Numbered from the stretch's first letter, positions 44,579 to 56,598 are shown. The stretch: 64,000 nucleotides of DNA from Lawsonia intracellularis PHE/MN1-00 (GCF_000055945.1 NC_008011.1:677501-741500), one strand, 5' to 3'. Numbers and translations: made by a program. Notes: a model not told the origin generated them from the letters alone.

Positions 44579-45559
44579 CTATTTTCTTTTTTCTTTGTGT
44601 CCTGCTGACAATGCAACAACCCATATACTCAACTCGTATAATATCAACATAGGAATAGCCATAAGTATTTGAGAAAAAACGTCAGGAGGTGTAAGTATAG
44701 CTGCTACAATAAATACTACAAGAATAGCATACTTACGTATAGAACGCATTTTTTCAGCATTAATAAGGTTCATTTTACCAAGAAAAAATGCAAATAAAGG
44801 CATTTCAAAAATAAGACCAAAAGCAACTAACATCTTGAGAGAAAAAGACAAATAATTACTAAGAGATGGCATTGCTACAATAGTATCTGTAGAATAGCTC
44901 ATAAAAAAAACAAAAACAAAAGGAAAGACAAAAAAATAACAAAATGCCGCACCTCCTAAAAAAAATGCAGCTGAACATATAGATAGTGGCAAAATATACT
45001 TTTTCTCTTCATCATAAAGCCCTGGGGATATAAATAACCATATTTGGTAAAAAATATAAGGACTAGTAATAAACAGTGCTGCAACAAAAGCTATCTTAAG
45101 ATATACAAAAAAACCCTCAGGGACACTAGTAAAAATCAATTTTGTGTCTGCTGGCATTACAGTTATTAATGGGAGAGCAAGATAATGAAATAGTATATCT
45201 GATATACTATAACATGTGATAAATACTACTCCAATAACAATAATACACTTAGTAAGCCTTTTCCTTAATTCTGATAAATGCTCTAACAAAGGCATTCCAT
45301 ATGGTTTCTCATCATCATCAGACATTGTTGGAGGTATCCCTCCACCATTATTGTTTCCTCCATTTCCACTTGCAGTTATTATGAGCGATGTATTATTTAC
45401 TGGAGGTGTTATACCTGGAAGATATGCCTGCTCTTGTTCTCCATGCATACTTTCTACAAATTTTTCTTGTGAGCTATCTAATAACATATTGCTATCAGTA
45501 TCTTTTATTGCTCCAGAGTCACTCATCATATTATCTTGTATTGAAGACTCTTTTTTCAT
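44579..45559 (-). CDS. tatC: Sec-independent translocase TatC with unusual N-terminal extension
   Basis: 326 residues from an ATG that overlaps the tatB stop by 4 bases. The core begins about residue 89 with MPLLEHLSELRKRLTKC, the binding site for twin-arginine signal peptides, and has six hydrophobic helices with PEGFFVYLKIAF and FGLIFEMPLFAFFLG. From ATG 45325 (M79) the protein would be about 248 residues, the normal TatC length. The first about 88 residues are Ser/Asp/Asn/Gly-rich and unlike TatC. Whether translation starts at 45559 or 45325 is open; a GGAGG sits 12 bases before 45325. Confidence 0.92.
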   Translation of the reverse strand: MKKESSIQDNMMSDSGAIKDTDSNMLLDSSQEKFVESMHGEQEQAYLPGITPPVNNTSLIITASGNGGNNNGGGIPPTMSDDDEKPYGMPLLEHLSELRKRLTKCIIVIGVVFITCYSISDILFHYLALPLITVMPADTKLIFTSVPEGFFVYLKIAFVAALFITSPYIFYQIWLFISPGLYDEEKKYILPLSICSAAFFLGGAAFCYFFVFPFVFVFFMSYSTDTIVAMPSLSNYLSFSLKMLVAFGLIFEMPLFAFFLGKMNLINAEKMRSIRKYAILVVFIVAAILTPPDVFSQILMAIPMLILYELSIWVVALSAGHKEKRK

Positions 45560-45921
45560 ATAGATGCCTTCTCAGCCTGCTCTTTATTAAGAGAATGTTT
45601 GCCATCATCCTTATCATTAGAAGACACAAATGAAGTAGATAGTGTGTCGCTTGTAGATAAAGGACTTTCAGATATTGTTGTCTCATTATTATCTACATTA
45701 TTTTTTACACTACTTACGGTGTTACCTGCTTTAACTTTCTTTTCATGCTCTTCAAATGTTATCTCAGTATTAAGAGTATGTTGAAATTCTGAAGAAACTT
45801 GCCTAAATTCTCTTAAAGCTTTTCCTAATGTCCTTGCAATTTGGGGAATACTTTTTGGTCCAAGGACTAGTAATGCTACAAGTAAAATTAAAAGAAGTTC
45901 TGTACCACCAATACCAAACAT
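45556..45921 (-). CDS. tatB: Sec-independent translocase TatB (or TatA/B) component
   Basis: 121 residues. One N-terminal membrane helix, FGIGGTELLLILLVALLVLGP, with the hinge GPKSIPQIARTLGKALREF typical of TatA/TatB, then an amphipathic helix and a long Ser/Asn-rich disordered tail. The GxxEL of TatB and the long tail favour TatB over TatA. It forms the substrate receptor with TatC, directly downstream with 4-base overlap. It exports folded proteins such as cofactor-containing periplasmic enzymes. Confidence 0.88.
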   Translation of the reverse strand: MFGIGGTELLLILLVALLVLGPKSIPQIARTLGKALREFRQVSSEFQHTLNTEITFEEHEKKVKAGNTVSSVKNNVDNNETTISESPLSTSDTLSTSFVSSNDKDDGKHSLNKEQAEKASI

Positions 45922-46203
45922 ACAATTTTCCTAATATAAAAAAATTGTTACCCTATTTAAACTTTTTGAATTACCTTCCTTTTCCTATAACTCTCTTTAT
46001 ACTAAAGGAAAAGATAGAAAATCTATAACTCATAACTAAAAAGTTTCACTTTAATTAAAGGTACTCCAGTAAAATATAACTATACTAAACAGCTAACTAC
46101 TATAAAAAGATATAATAAAAAGACCTACATTGTAATACATATCAAGTCAACAAAGTAAGTCTTTCTATAAGGTATCAAGAACTATCTGTAGTTATCTAAT
46201 ATA

Positions 46204-47745
46204 TTACTCCCACTCAATTGTACTAGGAGGTTTAGACGAAATATCGTATACAACCCTATTAATACCTTTTACTTCATTTATAATCCGTTTAGAGATAGTT
46301 TCCAAAAGTTGTGAAGGTAAACGAACCCAATCAGCTGTCATAGCATCTCTACTATCAACACAACGTAATGCTATGACATTTTCGTATGTTCTTCCATCCC
46401 CCATAACACCAACAGTCTTTAGAGGTAAAAGAATTGCAAAACCTTGCCAAATTCTTTTATACCAACCAAAACTTTTGAGTTCTTCCTCAACAATTTTATC
46501 TGCTTTACGCAATATAGTTAAACGCTCTTGAGTAACTTCACCTATAATACGGATGGCAAGGCCTGGACCAGGAAAGGGATGTCTCCAAATAATGGAATCT
46601 GGTAATCCAAGCTCTACAGCAACTTTACGGACTTCATCTTTAAATAGTTCTTTTAAAGGTTCTATAAGTTTCAAAGACATTTTTTCTGGAAGTCCACCAA
46701 CATTATGATGACTCTTTATAACAACACTTGAACCTCTATGAGGGATAGATTCTATTATATCTGAATATAATGTTCCTTGTGCCAAAAAGTCTACTTTTCC
46801 AATTGCTCTTGCCTCTTCATCAAAGACATCAATAAAAGTATGACCAATAATTTTTCTTTTTTCTTCAGGATCTTGAATACCTTCTAGTTGTTTAAGGAAA
46901 CGGTCTTGTGCTTGGACAAAAATAAGATTTAAATCAAAGTGTTCACGTAAGTAAGAAATAACTTCATCCTTTTCTCCTTCACGCAACAAACCATTATCAA
47001 CAAAAATACAATGAAGTCTTTTACCAATTGCTTGGTTTAATATAAGAGCTACAACTGTAGAGTCTACACCACCAGATAATGCACAAACAACGTTTCCATC
47101 CCCTATCGTTTTCTGTGCTTGTGTGATAATCTTTTCTATAAATGAAGACATAGTCCAATCAGGAGCAATACCTACTATCTTAAAAAGAAAGTTACGGATA
47201 ATTTGTTCTCCATCTTCTGAATGAGAAACTTCCGGATGAAACTGTACAGCATATACCTTTTTCTCTTCATTTGCGATTGCACCCACGTTAAGTGTGTTTG
47301 TTCTCCCAATAACTGTAAAGTTTGGAGGTGGAAACTCTACAGTATCACCATGAGACATCCAGACACGAGAGAAAGGTTTATGGCTAATACCATCCCAAAG
47401 AATAGAGTTTCCTTCTAGTATAAACTCAGCAGGACCATATTCACGTGTTTGTGAATATGCAAGAATTCCTCCAAAGCATTGAGCAATAAGTTGCATTCCA
47501 TAACAAATACCAAGAATAGGTACATTAAAATCAAAGATAATATCATCTAACTGTGGGGCATCAGATGCTCCTACACTTGCGGGTCCCCCAGACAAAATAA
47601 TCGCTGATGGTTGTAAAGAAGCTAAAACTTCTTTACTAACAGTACAAGGATACACTTCAGAATATACACCTAACTCACGTATCCGACGTGCTATAAGCTG
47701 AGTAAATTGTGAACCATAATCTATCACAATAACTTTATTCTGCAT
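46204..47745 (-). CDS. guaA: GMP synthase (glutamine-hydrolysing)
   Basis: 513 residues, normal length. The class I glutamine amidotransferase half has catalytic Cys in GICYGMQ (C81) and the His/Glu in [11 protein letters not shown]. The ATP pyrophosphatase half has [12 protein letters not shown] and [11 protein letters not shown]. The C-terminal dimer domain ends with [17 protein letters not shown]. It converts XMP to GMP with glutamine and ATP. It is 112 bases downstream of guaB on the same strand. Confidence 0.98.
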   Translation of the reverse strand: MQNKVIVIDYGSQFTQLIARRIRELGVYSEVYPCTVSKEVLASLQPSAIILSGGPASVGASDAPQLDDIIFDFNVPILGICYGMQLIAQCFGGILAYSQTREYGPAEFILEGNSILWDGISHKPFSRVWMSHGDTVEFPPPNFTVIGRTNTLNVGAIANEEKKVYAVQFHPEVSHSEDGEQIIRNFLFKIVGIAPDWTMSSFIEKIITQAQKTIGDGNVVCALSGGVDSTVVALILNQAIGKRLHCIFVDNGLLREGEKDEVISYLREHFDLNLIFVQAQDRFLKQLEGIQDPEEKRKIIGHTFIDVFDEEARAIGKVDFLAQGTLYSDIIESIPHRGSSVVIKSHHNVGGLPEKMSLKLIEPLKELFKDEVRKVAVELGLPDSIIWRHPFPGPGLAIRIIGEVTQERLTILRKADKIVEEELKSFGWYKRIWQGFAILLPLKTVGVMGDGRTYENVIALRCVDSRDAMTADWVRLPSQLLETISKRIINEVKGINRVVYDISSKPPSTIEWE

Positions 47746-47857
47746 TTGTTACCTTTAACTATATTAAGTCATATTGTTGTATTAAAAATGAGTAGATAAA
47801 GACAAATTTAATAGTAAATTTAACGATATAAAATAACTAGTTATATCTATTAAGTAA

Positions 47858-49650
<1,793 letters not shown>

Positions 49651-50238
49651 ATGACAGAATTACAAAAAATGCTATCTGGCTATGAATTTGAATCTGAAGA
49701 TAACGAAATTTATGAAAGGTCTTTAAAAGCTCAACGATATATAAAAACTTTAAACGCTCTTGAGCCAGAAAGACCTGAGCAACAACTTTCGATTTTAAAA
49801 CAACTTTTTAATTATGTTAGTCCAACAGTACGTCTCCAAACACCATTTTTTTGTTCTTTTGGTTTTAATATTAACATTGGAAACAACACATTTATTGATA
49901 TGAATTGTGTTTTTCTTGACTATAACAATATCACTATTGGCGAAGGAGTTCTTATTGGCCCTTGTGTAAATATTTATACTATAACCCATCCAATATCTGT
50001 ACAAGAGAGAAAACGACTTGCTCCTAATAAAAATGATGCACCACTCTATAATGCTACTGCTAATCCTGTAAAGATTGGAGATAATGTATGGATAGGAGGT
50101 GGCTCTATTATTTTACCAGGAGTTGTTATAGGTAATAATACAACCATTGGTGCAGGTTCTATTGTTACTAAAAGTATCCCATCTGATGTACTTGCTGTAG
50201 GAAATCCATGTCGTGTTCTTCGTAATCTTCATCCATAA
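49651..50238 (+). CDS. Sugar O-acetyltransferase, left-handed beta-helix (maltose/galactoside type)
   Basis: 195 residues. An N-terminal cap with MTELQKMLSGYEFE is followed by hexapeptide repeats (IGNNTFIDMNCVF, ITIGEGVLIGPCVNIY, KIGDNVWIGGGSIILPGVVIG, TIGAGSIVTKSIPSDV), and ends VLAVGNPCRVLRNLHP. The catalytic His is likely the one in YTITHPIS. This is the Maa/LacA arrangement: acetyl-CoA-dependent acetylation of a sugar. The physiological acceptor is not evident. AAAGAG precedes the ATG. Confidence 0.88.
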   Translation: MTELQKMLSGYEFESEDNEIYERSLKAQRYIKTLNALEPERPEQQLSILKQLFNYVSPTVRLQTPFFCSFGFNINIGNNTFIDMNCVFLDYNNITIGEGVLIGPCVNIYTITHPISVQERKRLAPNKNDAPLYNATANPVKIGDNVWIGGGSIILPGVVIGNNTTIGAGSIVTKSIPSDVLAVGNPCRVLRNLHP

Positions 50239-50300
50239 TATTATATATTAAAAAATTATTCAAAAAAGAAAATTTCTATTCATTTTTCTCAATGTAATTT

Positions 50301-50324
50301 ATTATTATTATTATTATTATTATT
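50301..50324 (+). repeat. (ATT)8 trinucleotide microsatellite upstream of cls
   Basis: Eight uninterrupted ATT units, in the 200-base gap between the acetyltransferase stop and the cls start, about 115 bases before cls. It is non-coding. Confidence 0.95.
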
Positions 50325-50438
50325 TAAAATTATGGTATGATGTATTTCTATCTTGATATAATGTATCCTAACTATAATATATAAATATAATTATATTATT
50401 CTTATAGTTAACCTACATTATTGTACTCTAATATTACT

Positions 50439-51878
50439 ATGAATTTTATCTTTTTTTCTTCTATTATTGTTATTTATTGTTTAGCTATTTTTACTGCCGC
50501 ACAGGCATTACTCCATAAAAAAGACTCAAAATCTGCATTTGGATGGATTGCTATAATTTTTATGCTCCCAATTCCAGGAATAATCTTTTACTGGCTATTT
50601 GGTATTGCTCGTGTTGATAGTCGAGCAAGTCTTTTGATGGGAAAAGCAGCTTATAAGGTCTTAGGTGGGAAAAAAGATCTCCATACTGGCTTTTTTGTTA
50701 AGGATCCTCAAGGATTCATTGATAGCAAAACTCTTCCTGTAAATATAGCAAAGCTATCTATGCCAGGACAAAAAATTTCTGATCATTATGTTGTAGGAGG
50801 AAATAATGTCTATCCACTTTATAATGGAGAAGAAGTATACCCCAAAATGCTTGAAGCTATTTCAAAAGCTACCCATCGAGTATATCTTTCTACATTTATT
50901 TTTGGGAACGACTTTGTTGGAACACTCTTTATAAAAACTATAAATGAAGCTGCGATTAGGGGATGTGAGGTAAAAATATTACTTGATGGTATTGGCTCGT
51001 TCTTCCCTATAAAAAGTTGGAGGGAAAAATTACATCCAGCAATTAAGCTAGCCTATTTCCTATCACCAAGCTTACTACCTCCCAAATTATCTATAAACTT
51101 GCGTAATCACAGAAAAATTCTTGTATGTGATAGCAATATTGCATTCACTGGGGGAATGAATATCTCACAACATCACTTAGTAACTCTTAAAAAGTCTAAC
51201 CGTGTCCAAGACATACATTTTTATTGTGCAGGCCCAATTGCTAAACAACTCGAGATTGCATTTCTATTAGACTGGAGTTTCACTACAGGTGAAACTGCTC
51301 GTATCCCTTTTGATCCAATAAAAAAACAAGGATCAACACTATGTCGTTTAATTATTGATGGTCCAGGCTCTCCTCATGAAACAATCCATGATTTATTCTG
51401 TGCTATGAGTTCATCTGCACAAAAAAATATCCGTATTATGAGCCCTTATTTTTTGCCAACACCTCAACTAAGCGAAGCTTTAGCAAGTGCAGTATTACGA
51501 GGAGTAACTGTTGATATTATCATTCCATTAAAAAATAATCATTACTTACTACAGTGGGCAATGGCCCATCAGGCTCCTCAACTTGTAGATAAAAATATAC
51601 ATCTCTTTTTACAACCACCACCCTTTGCACACACAAAACTCTTACTTATTGATAATGATTATACATTAATGGGATCCGCCAACCTTGATCCACGAAGTTT
51701 AAATCTTAACTTTGAACTTGTAGTAGAAAATTTTAGTACAACACTTACTAACAATTTAATTGAATTCTTTGATAAAAAAAAATCTCAATCCTACCAACTG
51801 ACTGAACATACAAAACTACCGTCTCTCCCCATACGATTACGTAATGCTGCCAGCTGGCTCTTTTCACCCTATCTATAA
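50439..51878 (+). CDS. cls: Cardiolipin synthase
   Basis: About 479 residues from ATG 50439; an in-frame TTG at 50421 is possible, and no good ribosome binding site precedes either. Two N-terminal membrane helices (IIVIYCLAIFTAA and IIFMLPIPGIIFYWLFG) are followed by two phospholipase-D HxK motifs: NHRKILVCDSNIAFTGGMN and HTKLLLIDNDYTLMGSANLD. It condenses two phosphatidylglycerols into cardiolipin plus glycerol. The pgpA product at 16061 provides phosphatidylglycerol. Length typical of ClsA. An (ATT)8 tract lies in its upstream region. Confidence 0.95.
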   Translation: MNFIFFSSIIVIYCLAIFTAAQALLHKKDSKSAFGWIAIIFMLPIPGIIFYWLFGIARVDSRASLLMGKAAYKVLGGKKDLHTGFFVKDPQGFIDSKTLPVNIAKLSMPGQKISDHYVVGGNNVYPLYNGEEVYPKMLEAISKATHRVYLSTFIFGNDFVGTLFIKTINEAAIRGCEVKILLDGIGSFFPIKSWREKLHPAIKLAYFLSPSLLPPKLSINLRNHRKILVCDSNIAFTGGMNISQHHLVTLKKSNRVQDIHFYCAGPIAKQLEIAFLLDWSFTTGETARIPFDPIKKQGSTLCRLIIDGPGSPHETIHDLFCAMSSSAQKNIRIMSPYFLPTPQLSEALASAVLRGVTVDIIIPLKNNHYLLQWAMAHQAPQLVDKNIHLFLQPPPFAHTKLLLIDNDYTLMGSANLDPRSLNLNFELVVENFSTTLTNNLIEFFDKKKSQSYQLTEHTKLPSLPIRLRNAASWLFSPYL

Positions 51879-51900
51879 CATTACCTATTATTCTTTAACA

Positions 51901-54342
51901 CTATTGTCCTTTCTGATGTAAAGAAGAACTTTTTTTCTTTCTCTTTCTAAAAGAACTATTGCTACTTCTTACCTTTTCTTTTTGCCTATAATAGTTCCTT
52001 GCCTTAGTCCTACCTTTTTTAATATTTTCTCCACTAGTAGGTTGCATCATATGTAACTCAAACTCTATTTCTAACCTTAATATATTCACAGAACTTACTT
52101 TAACAGTTAGACGTTGTCCTAAATAAAAACGTTTTCCTGTCCTTACACCAAGAAGTTCTTGTCTATCCTGATTATACTCAAACCAATCATCCTTTAGCGA
52201 TGCAAGCCTTACCATACCTTCTATAGGCATAGATATTAATTCCACAAAAAAAGCAAAATCTGTTATTCCTGTGACAATAGCTTCAAAAATTTTACCCTCA
52301 TCTCCTTGTAGGACAAGACAACTTAACCGCTTAGTAATTTCTCTCTCTGCCTCTTGAGCTACACGTTCATGTGAATTACACTGTTCTGCAATACTAAAAA
52401 GCTGTTGCCCAAAGGGTATATGTTTCTGAGTATCTCCTAAAGCAAACTTAACAGCTCGATGCACAAGTAAATCTGCATAACGACGGATAGGAGATGTAAA
52501 ATGACAATATAAAGGAGATGCTAAGCCAAAATGCTCTCCAGGTTCAGGAGAATATTTTGCCTGCATCATTGAACGTAATACCATACGACTAATCAAAAAT
52601 GTCTGAGGAGTATTTTCTGCTTCTTCCAAAATACCCCCCAACTTCTTTGCATCAGGACTACCTGACAATTGGCAAGCTAAGTCTGTAGTCGCTAATATCC
52701 GAAAAAGTTTTTCTAGACGCTCAATATCTGGCTCTGGGTGTATACGGTATAAAAAAGGAATTTGTTTATCATGAAGAAATGTAGCAACAGCTTCATTTAC
52801 AGCTAACATAAGCTCTTCTATTAATTGATGAGAAAAAAAACGTTCTTGACGTATAACTCCTATGACTCGACGGGTTGCTTTATTAATTAAAAAACGTGTC
52901 TCTGGAAGATCAAACTCTAAACTTCCCCTTTTTATACGATTAGCTTGTAATACTTTAGCTAACTCACTTGCATTATTAAGCATTGACAGGGTATCTATTC
53001 CCCCAGGGAGTCGACTTATTTCTTTAACTTCCAAAGCTAAATGTACTTGCTCATATGTAAGACGTGCCCGAGAAGATATCACTCCAGGAAAAAATATTAC
53101 ATTCTTAGTTTTCCCATCATTATCAAAAGAAATTTTTGTAGCCATTACTAAACGTTCTTCTTTTGGCTTTAAACTACAAAAATCATTAGATAAAAACTCT
53201 GGCAACATGGATTCTACAGAGCATGGGAAATAATATGAATTCCCTCGTGCTAATGCTTCACTATCTAATAATGAACCTGCTCTGACAAAATGACTCACAT
53301 CAGCAATGGCAACCCATAAATCCCACCCAATATCTGTTGGATAAACACAAATAGCATCATCAAAATCTTTAGCGTCTTCACCATCAATTGTTACAAAGTC
53401 TATTACTCTTAAATCTTGCCTTATAGCTGTAGAACATTGTGAAATATCATCATATTTCTGATAGGGAACATTATAGAATACTGCTTTACTCTTAATAAAA
53501 AGGTCTTTTGCAACATTTTCCTCTTTTAATACATGTAAAGGAAATTCACATGGAATATTATAGTTAAGTTTCACAACTTTTTCTTGTACTCGAACATCCT
53601 CTTCAACCCCCAGTGAGTATTGAGCAATACCCATCAATAACTCACCATTTGTATTTGGAGTTGGTATAATAACTAATAGCTCATTTTCAATGGGTTTTTC
53701 AGGTAACTTTGATGTGTCTACAATGAATAGTACATTAAGCTTAGAGTCTACAGGATAGCAAACAACCCCTCCTTTCTCATGCTTCTGGCTAACACGAACA
53801 ATAACTTCTTTACGAGGTCTTTCAAGGATCTGTACAACCTGGCCTTCAAAGTTTTTACCATGCTTAGTAGGATAGACAATAACTTGAACTTTATCTCCAT
53901 CCCATGCACCATTTTGAAGTTCTGGACGGATAAAAATATCTGAATATGGCTTTTGTGTATTCTGTTGATCAACAATAACAAACGCTGCTCCAGAGCGCTG
54001 TACTACAAACGTCCCTATAACTTTTTGCATAGGTGATGCTATTGCCCACTTCTCACCTTTTGTACAAACTATCTGACCTTGTTTCTGTAACACGTTTAAT
54101 ACTAATTCTAAAGCTTGTTTTTTTTGCTTAGTAATTTTTAAACGTGTAATGATTTCATTACTACTTAAAGGATGATCAGAATTATATAGTAAGCTTAGTA
54201 TGTGTAATCCATTTATTTTACTACCTGGCTGAACACTTTGACGAGTAATATAGCTTTTAGGTTTATGTTTTTGTATCTTACTTGTCTTTTGTCCCAATGT
54301 ATTATCTTTTGTTTTTTGAGAGCGATGTTGACTTCTTTTCAT
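51901..54342 (-). CDS. rnr: Ribonuclease R
   Basis: 813 residues. RNB-family 3'-5' exoribonuclease. N-terminal helix-turn-helix-like and cold-shock domains are followed by the RNB catalytic centre (IDGEDAKDFDDAICVY with the Asp cluster), the SPLYCHFTSPIRRYADLLVHR signature, and an S1 domain near the C-terminus (EAIVTGITDFAFFVELIS). The tail of about 60 residues is very basic, as in E. coli RNase R, and probably binds RNA or ribosomes. It is downstream of lpxK on the same strand, 24 bases apart. Both ends are Lys-rich. Confidence 0.96.
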   Translation of the reverse strand: MKRSQHRSQKTKDNTLGQKTSKIQKHKPKSYITRQSVQPGSKINGLHILSLLYNSDHPLSSNEIITRLKITKQKKQALELVLNVLQKQGQIVCTKGEKWAIASPMQKVIGTFVVQRSGAAFVIVDQQNTQKPYSDIFIRPELQNGAWDGDKVQVIVYPTKHGKNFEGQVVQILERPRKEVIVRVSQKHEKGGVVCYPVDSKLNVLFIVDTSKLPEKPIENELLVIIPTPNTNGELLMGIAQYSLGVEEDVRVQEKVVKLNYNIPCEFPLHVLKEENVAKDLFIKSKAVFYNVPYQKYDDISQCSTAIRQDLRVIDFVTIDGEDAKDFDDAICVYPTDIGWDLWVAIADVSHFVRAGSLLDSEALARGNSYYFPCSVESMLPEFLSNDFCSLKPKEERLVMATKISFDNDGKTKNVIFFPGVISSRARLTYEQVHLALEVKEISRLPGGIDTLSMLNNASELAKVLQANRIKRGSLEFDLPETRFLINKATRRVIGVIRQERFFSHQLIEELMLAVNEAVATFLHDKQIPFLYRIHPEPDIERLEKLFRILATTDLACQLSGSPDAKKLGGILEEAENTPQTFLISRMVLRSMMQAKYSPEPGEHFGLASPLYCHFTSPIRRYADLLVHRAVKFALGDTQKHIPFGQQLFSIAEQCNSHERVAQEAEREITKRLSCLVLQGDEGKIFEAIVTGITDFAFFVELISMPIEGMVRLASLKDDWFEYNQDRQELLGVRTGKRFYLGQRLTVKVSSVNILRLEIEFELHMMQPTSGENIKKGRTKARNYYRQKEKVRSSNSSFRKRKKKSSSLHQKGQ

Positions 54343-54365
54343 CTATTACCTTCCACCACTCTATG

Positions 54366-55820
54366 TCAGGTGGCTCTTTCACTGTTATTATCATTACTAT
54401 CATTACGTAGTATATCTCTTTCTCTTTTATTAGAAAAAGTAGCTTCATCCATAACATGACTACCATGATAAAGGTTTTGGGGAGATTCTGGAAGTATAAC
54501 AGTAGTCCTCATGTTATCTATCTCTTCATGATCATCAGTATGTTGTACTTCTACATTGTTATTGTTCTGTATAACACTAACTTCATCAACGTCACTACGT
54601 TCATCATCAAAAATAATTAAATCATTAGAGACAGCCTTATCTTGAATAGATTGCTCATACTCTGGAGGGATACTTTCCTCTCCCTGCTCTTCAAAAAATA
54701 GTGTTACCGAACTATTAAATCCTTTGTAATCCTCTATATCTTCCCCTAACGAATCTACAATATTATGATGCTTTTCATCCCACAATGCAGCTAACCATTG
54801 TGGGAAACTATACTTTGACCACAAATATCCTTCAAATACTGTTTTTACTTGTAATCCCCAAAGTTCACTAACAGGTAACCACTGCAGTTTTACAAAGTCT
54901 TTCATTGTACAAATAATAGGAAGATTAAAAGAAAGAAGTCGATTAATATCTTGAAAAGTATATCTATGATGATCAGAAAAAATGATATGAGTTTCTGGAG
55001 AATAACCTAAATATGACTCAACTGTATGTAATACCTGATTTGGATTCCCCACACCTGTAACTAAAATATATGAGCGGCCAGCAAACTCTTTAGCTGTTAC
55101 TGCCTCTGACAAACCTGCTCCTTTTAATAAAACTGGTTTTAAATAAAAACTAAAGACTGGTTTACCAAAATGAAATAATCTATTTTGAATAATAGGCAAA
55201 AGTGATTGCATTTTTTCCTTATCTGCCTTGATAAGAAAAGCACTTGCATCCTCAAGTGCTTGGCTACCTTCTCTCCATGAGCCTGCTGGAATAACTCTAT
55301 TCCATTGTTTTGTTAAATCTTCCTCACTTAATAATACAAAGTCTAGAGTTTTTTTTACACCAACCTGCTGAAATCCATCATCTAAAAGTAATAAATCTGG
55401 CTTTAATACTTGTACAGCATATCTTCCTGAACGAATTCTATTTGGATCTACTAAAATAGATGCATTTGGATGCTCTAAAGCTAACATAAGAGGTTCATCA
55501 CCAACTTCTTTGGGCTTATGGTGAGGCTTTACATATAAAGGTAATATAGTAGAACTATTATCCGACTTATATCCTCTTGTTAAAACAGATACTGATAACT
55601 GTTTTTGTTCTGCCCAATCGAGTAACCAGTCGATCACTGGAGTTTTTCCTGTACCTCCCCAAGAAATATTACCTACAGAAATACATGGACAATATGGATC
55701 TAGTCGACCCAATAAACCTATCTTTCCAATAGCTCTACGTATTCTCATAACTAGAGTATAAAGATACGACAATGGTAATAGAATAAATCCTAAATTTTTT
55801 TGTAATTCAATGAAATCCAT
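54366..55820 (-). CDS. lpxK: Tetraacyldisaccharide 4'-kinase with long acidic C-terminal extension
   Basis: 484 residues; LpxK is usually about 330. The kinase part has SVGNISWGGTGKTPVIDWLL (P-loop), LTRGYKSDN, LLLDDGFQQ and FSDHHRYT. It phosphorylates the lipid A disaccharide at the 4' position at the inner membrane, so the organism makes lipid A. After about residue 345 there is an extension of about 135 residues, rich in Asp, Glu, Asn and Ser (EQGEESIPPEYEQS, IIFDDERSDVDEVS), which looks disordered. It shares an operon with rnr. Confidence 0.93.
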   Translation of the reverse strand: MDFIELQKNLGFILLPLSYLYTLVMRIRRAIGKIGLLGRLDPYCPCISVGNISWGGTGKTPVIDWLLDWAEQKQLSVSVLTRGYKSDNSSTILPLYVKPHHKPKEVGDEPLMLALEHPNASILVDPNRIRSGRYAVQVLKPDLLLLDDGFQQVGVKKTLDFVLLSEEDLTKQWNRVIPAGSWREGSQALEDASAFLIKADKEKMQSLLPIIQNRLFHFGKPVFSFYLKPVLLKGAGLSEAVTAKEFAGRSYILVTGVGNPNQVLHTVESYLGYSPETHIIFSDHHRYTFQDINRLLSFNLPIICTMKDFVKLQWLPVSELWGLQVKTVFEGYLWSKYSFPQWLAALWDEKHHNIVDSLGEDIEDYKGFNSSVTLFFEEQGEESIPPEYEQSIQDKAVSNDLIIFDDERSDVDEVSVIQNNNNVEVQHTDDHEEIDNMRTTVILPESPQNLYHGSHVMDEATFSNKRERDILRNDSNDNNSERAT

Positions 55821-55926
55821 TTATGATTTACTCCATTAACATACTGCTATCTAATCATTGCTTATAATAAAAAATCTGACTTATTAGTTATATGTTTTCT
55901 TACAAATTCCTTTATAAATATAGGCA

Positions 55927-55963
55927 ATTGCCCAGTTTAAAGATATCCTGAAAACTGGGCAAT
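55927..55963 (-). terminator. Probable terminator of tpx
   Basis: ATTGCCCAGTTT (55927-55938) pairs with AAACTGGGCAAT (55952-55963) around a 13-base loop, 28 bases after the tpx stop. The T-rich stretch behind it is broken, so efficiency is uncertain; it would also meet readthrough from either direction toward lpxK. Confidence 0.55.
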
Positions 55964-55990
55964 AATTATGTTAATTAATAGACTAGTTAG

Positions 55991-56509
55991 TTAACTCGCA
56001 GTATTAACTGCTTCAAAGATAGCAGTATAGTTAGGCTCGTGTGTCATCTCAGGAACAATTTCTTGATAGGTAATCATCCCGTTTGTATCAACAACAAAGA
56101 CAGCCCGTGCTAACAAGCGCAACTCTTTAATAGCTATACCATATGCATAACCAAAGGAAAGTTCTCTATGGTCAGAAAGTGTTTCTACTGCACTCACACC
56201 AGTAGCTCCACACCAACGTGCTTGTGCAAAAGGTAAATCACAACTAATAGTTAAGATACGAACTTTTTCACCAAGTTTTGCTGCCTCACTATTAAAACGT
56301 TGTGTTTCTATATCACATACTCCTGTATCTAATGAGGGGACAGCACTTAATATTAATATATTATTAGCATAGTCACTTAAAGTCCGAGGAGAGAGATCAT
56401 TTGCAAGAACTGTAAAGTCTGGTGCCTTTTCCCCTATAGAAACAGGATTACCCATAAGAGTTAATGGATTCCCTAGAAAAGTTATTATATCCTTACGTTC
56501 CTTAACCAT
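55991..56509 (-). CDS. tpx: Thiol peroxidase
   Basis: 172 residues from ATG 56509, with GGAG 8 bases upstream. A peroxiredoxin that reduces H2O2 and organic peroxides with thioredoxin. The peroxidatic Cys is C65 in PSLDTGVCDIETQRF, and the resolving Cys is C100 in FAQARWCG, matching the Tpx pair. An extra Cys (ISCDLPF) sits at C90. N-terminal NPLTLMGNP is the Tpx signature. Relevant for oxidative stress. A promoter is identified directly upstream. Confidence 0.95.
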   Translation of the reverse strand: MVKERKDIITFLGNPLTLMGNPVSIGEKAPDFTVLANDLSPRTLSDYANNILILSAVPSLDTGVCDIETQRFNSEAAKLGEKVRILTISCDLPFAQARWCGATGVSAVETLSDHRELSFGYAYGIAIKELRLLARAVFVVDTNGMITYQEIVPEMTHEPNYTAIFEAVNTAS

Positions 56510-56570
56510 GTAAATTCTCCTAAAGACGAAGCTATCGTCAATCAATAGGTTATATATATATATATTACTA

Positions 56571-56598
56571 ATTATATCATAAAAATAGCAAAGGTAAA
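56571..56598 (-). promoter_or_regulatory. Promoter of tpx
   Basis: On the minus strand TTTACC (56598-56593), 16-base spacer, perfect -10 TATAAT (56576-56571). A (TA)7 tract (56551-56564) lies at the expected transcription start. It is about 62 bases before the tpx ATG. Confidence 0.6.

Noticed and set aside
45216-45563. A 115-codon open frame antisense to the tatC N-terminal region
   Set aside because: It mirrors the low-complexity tatC extension and has no start signal.
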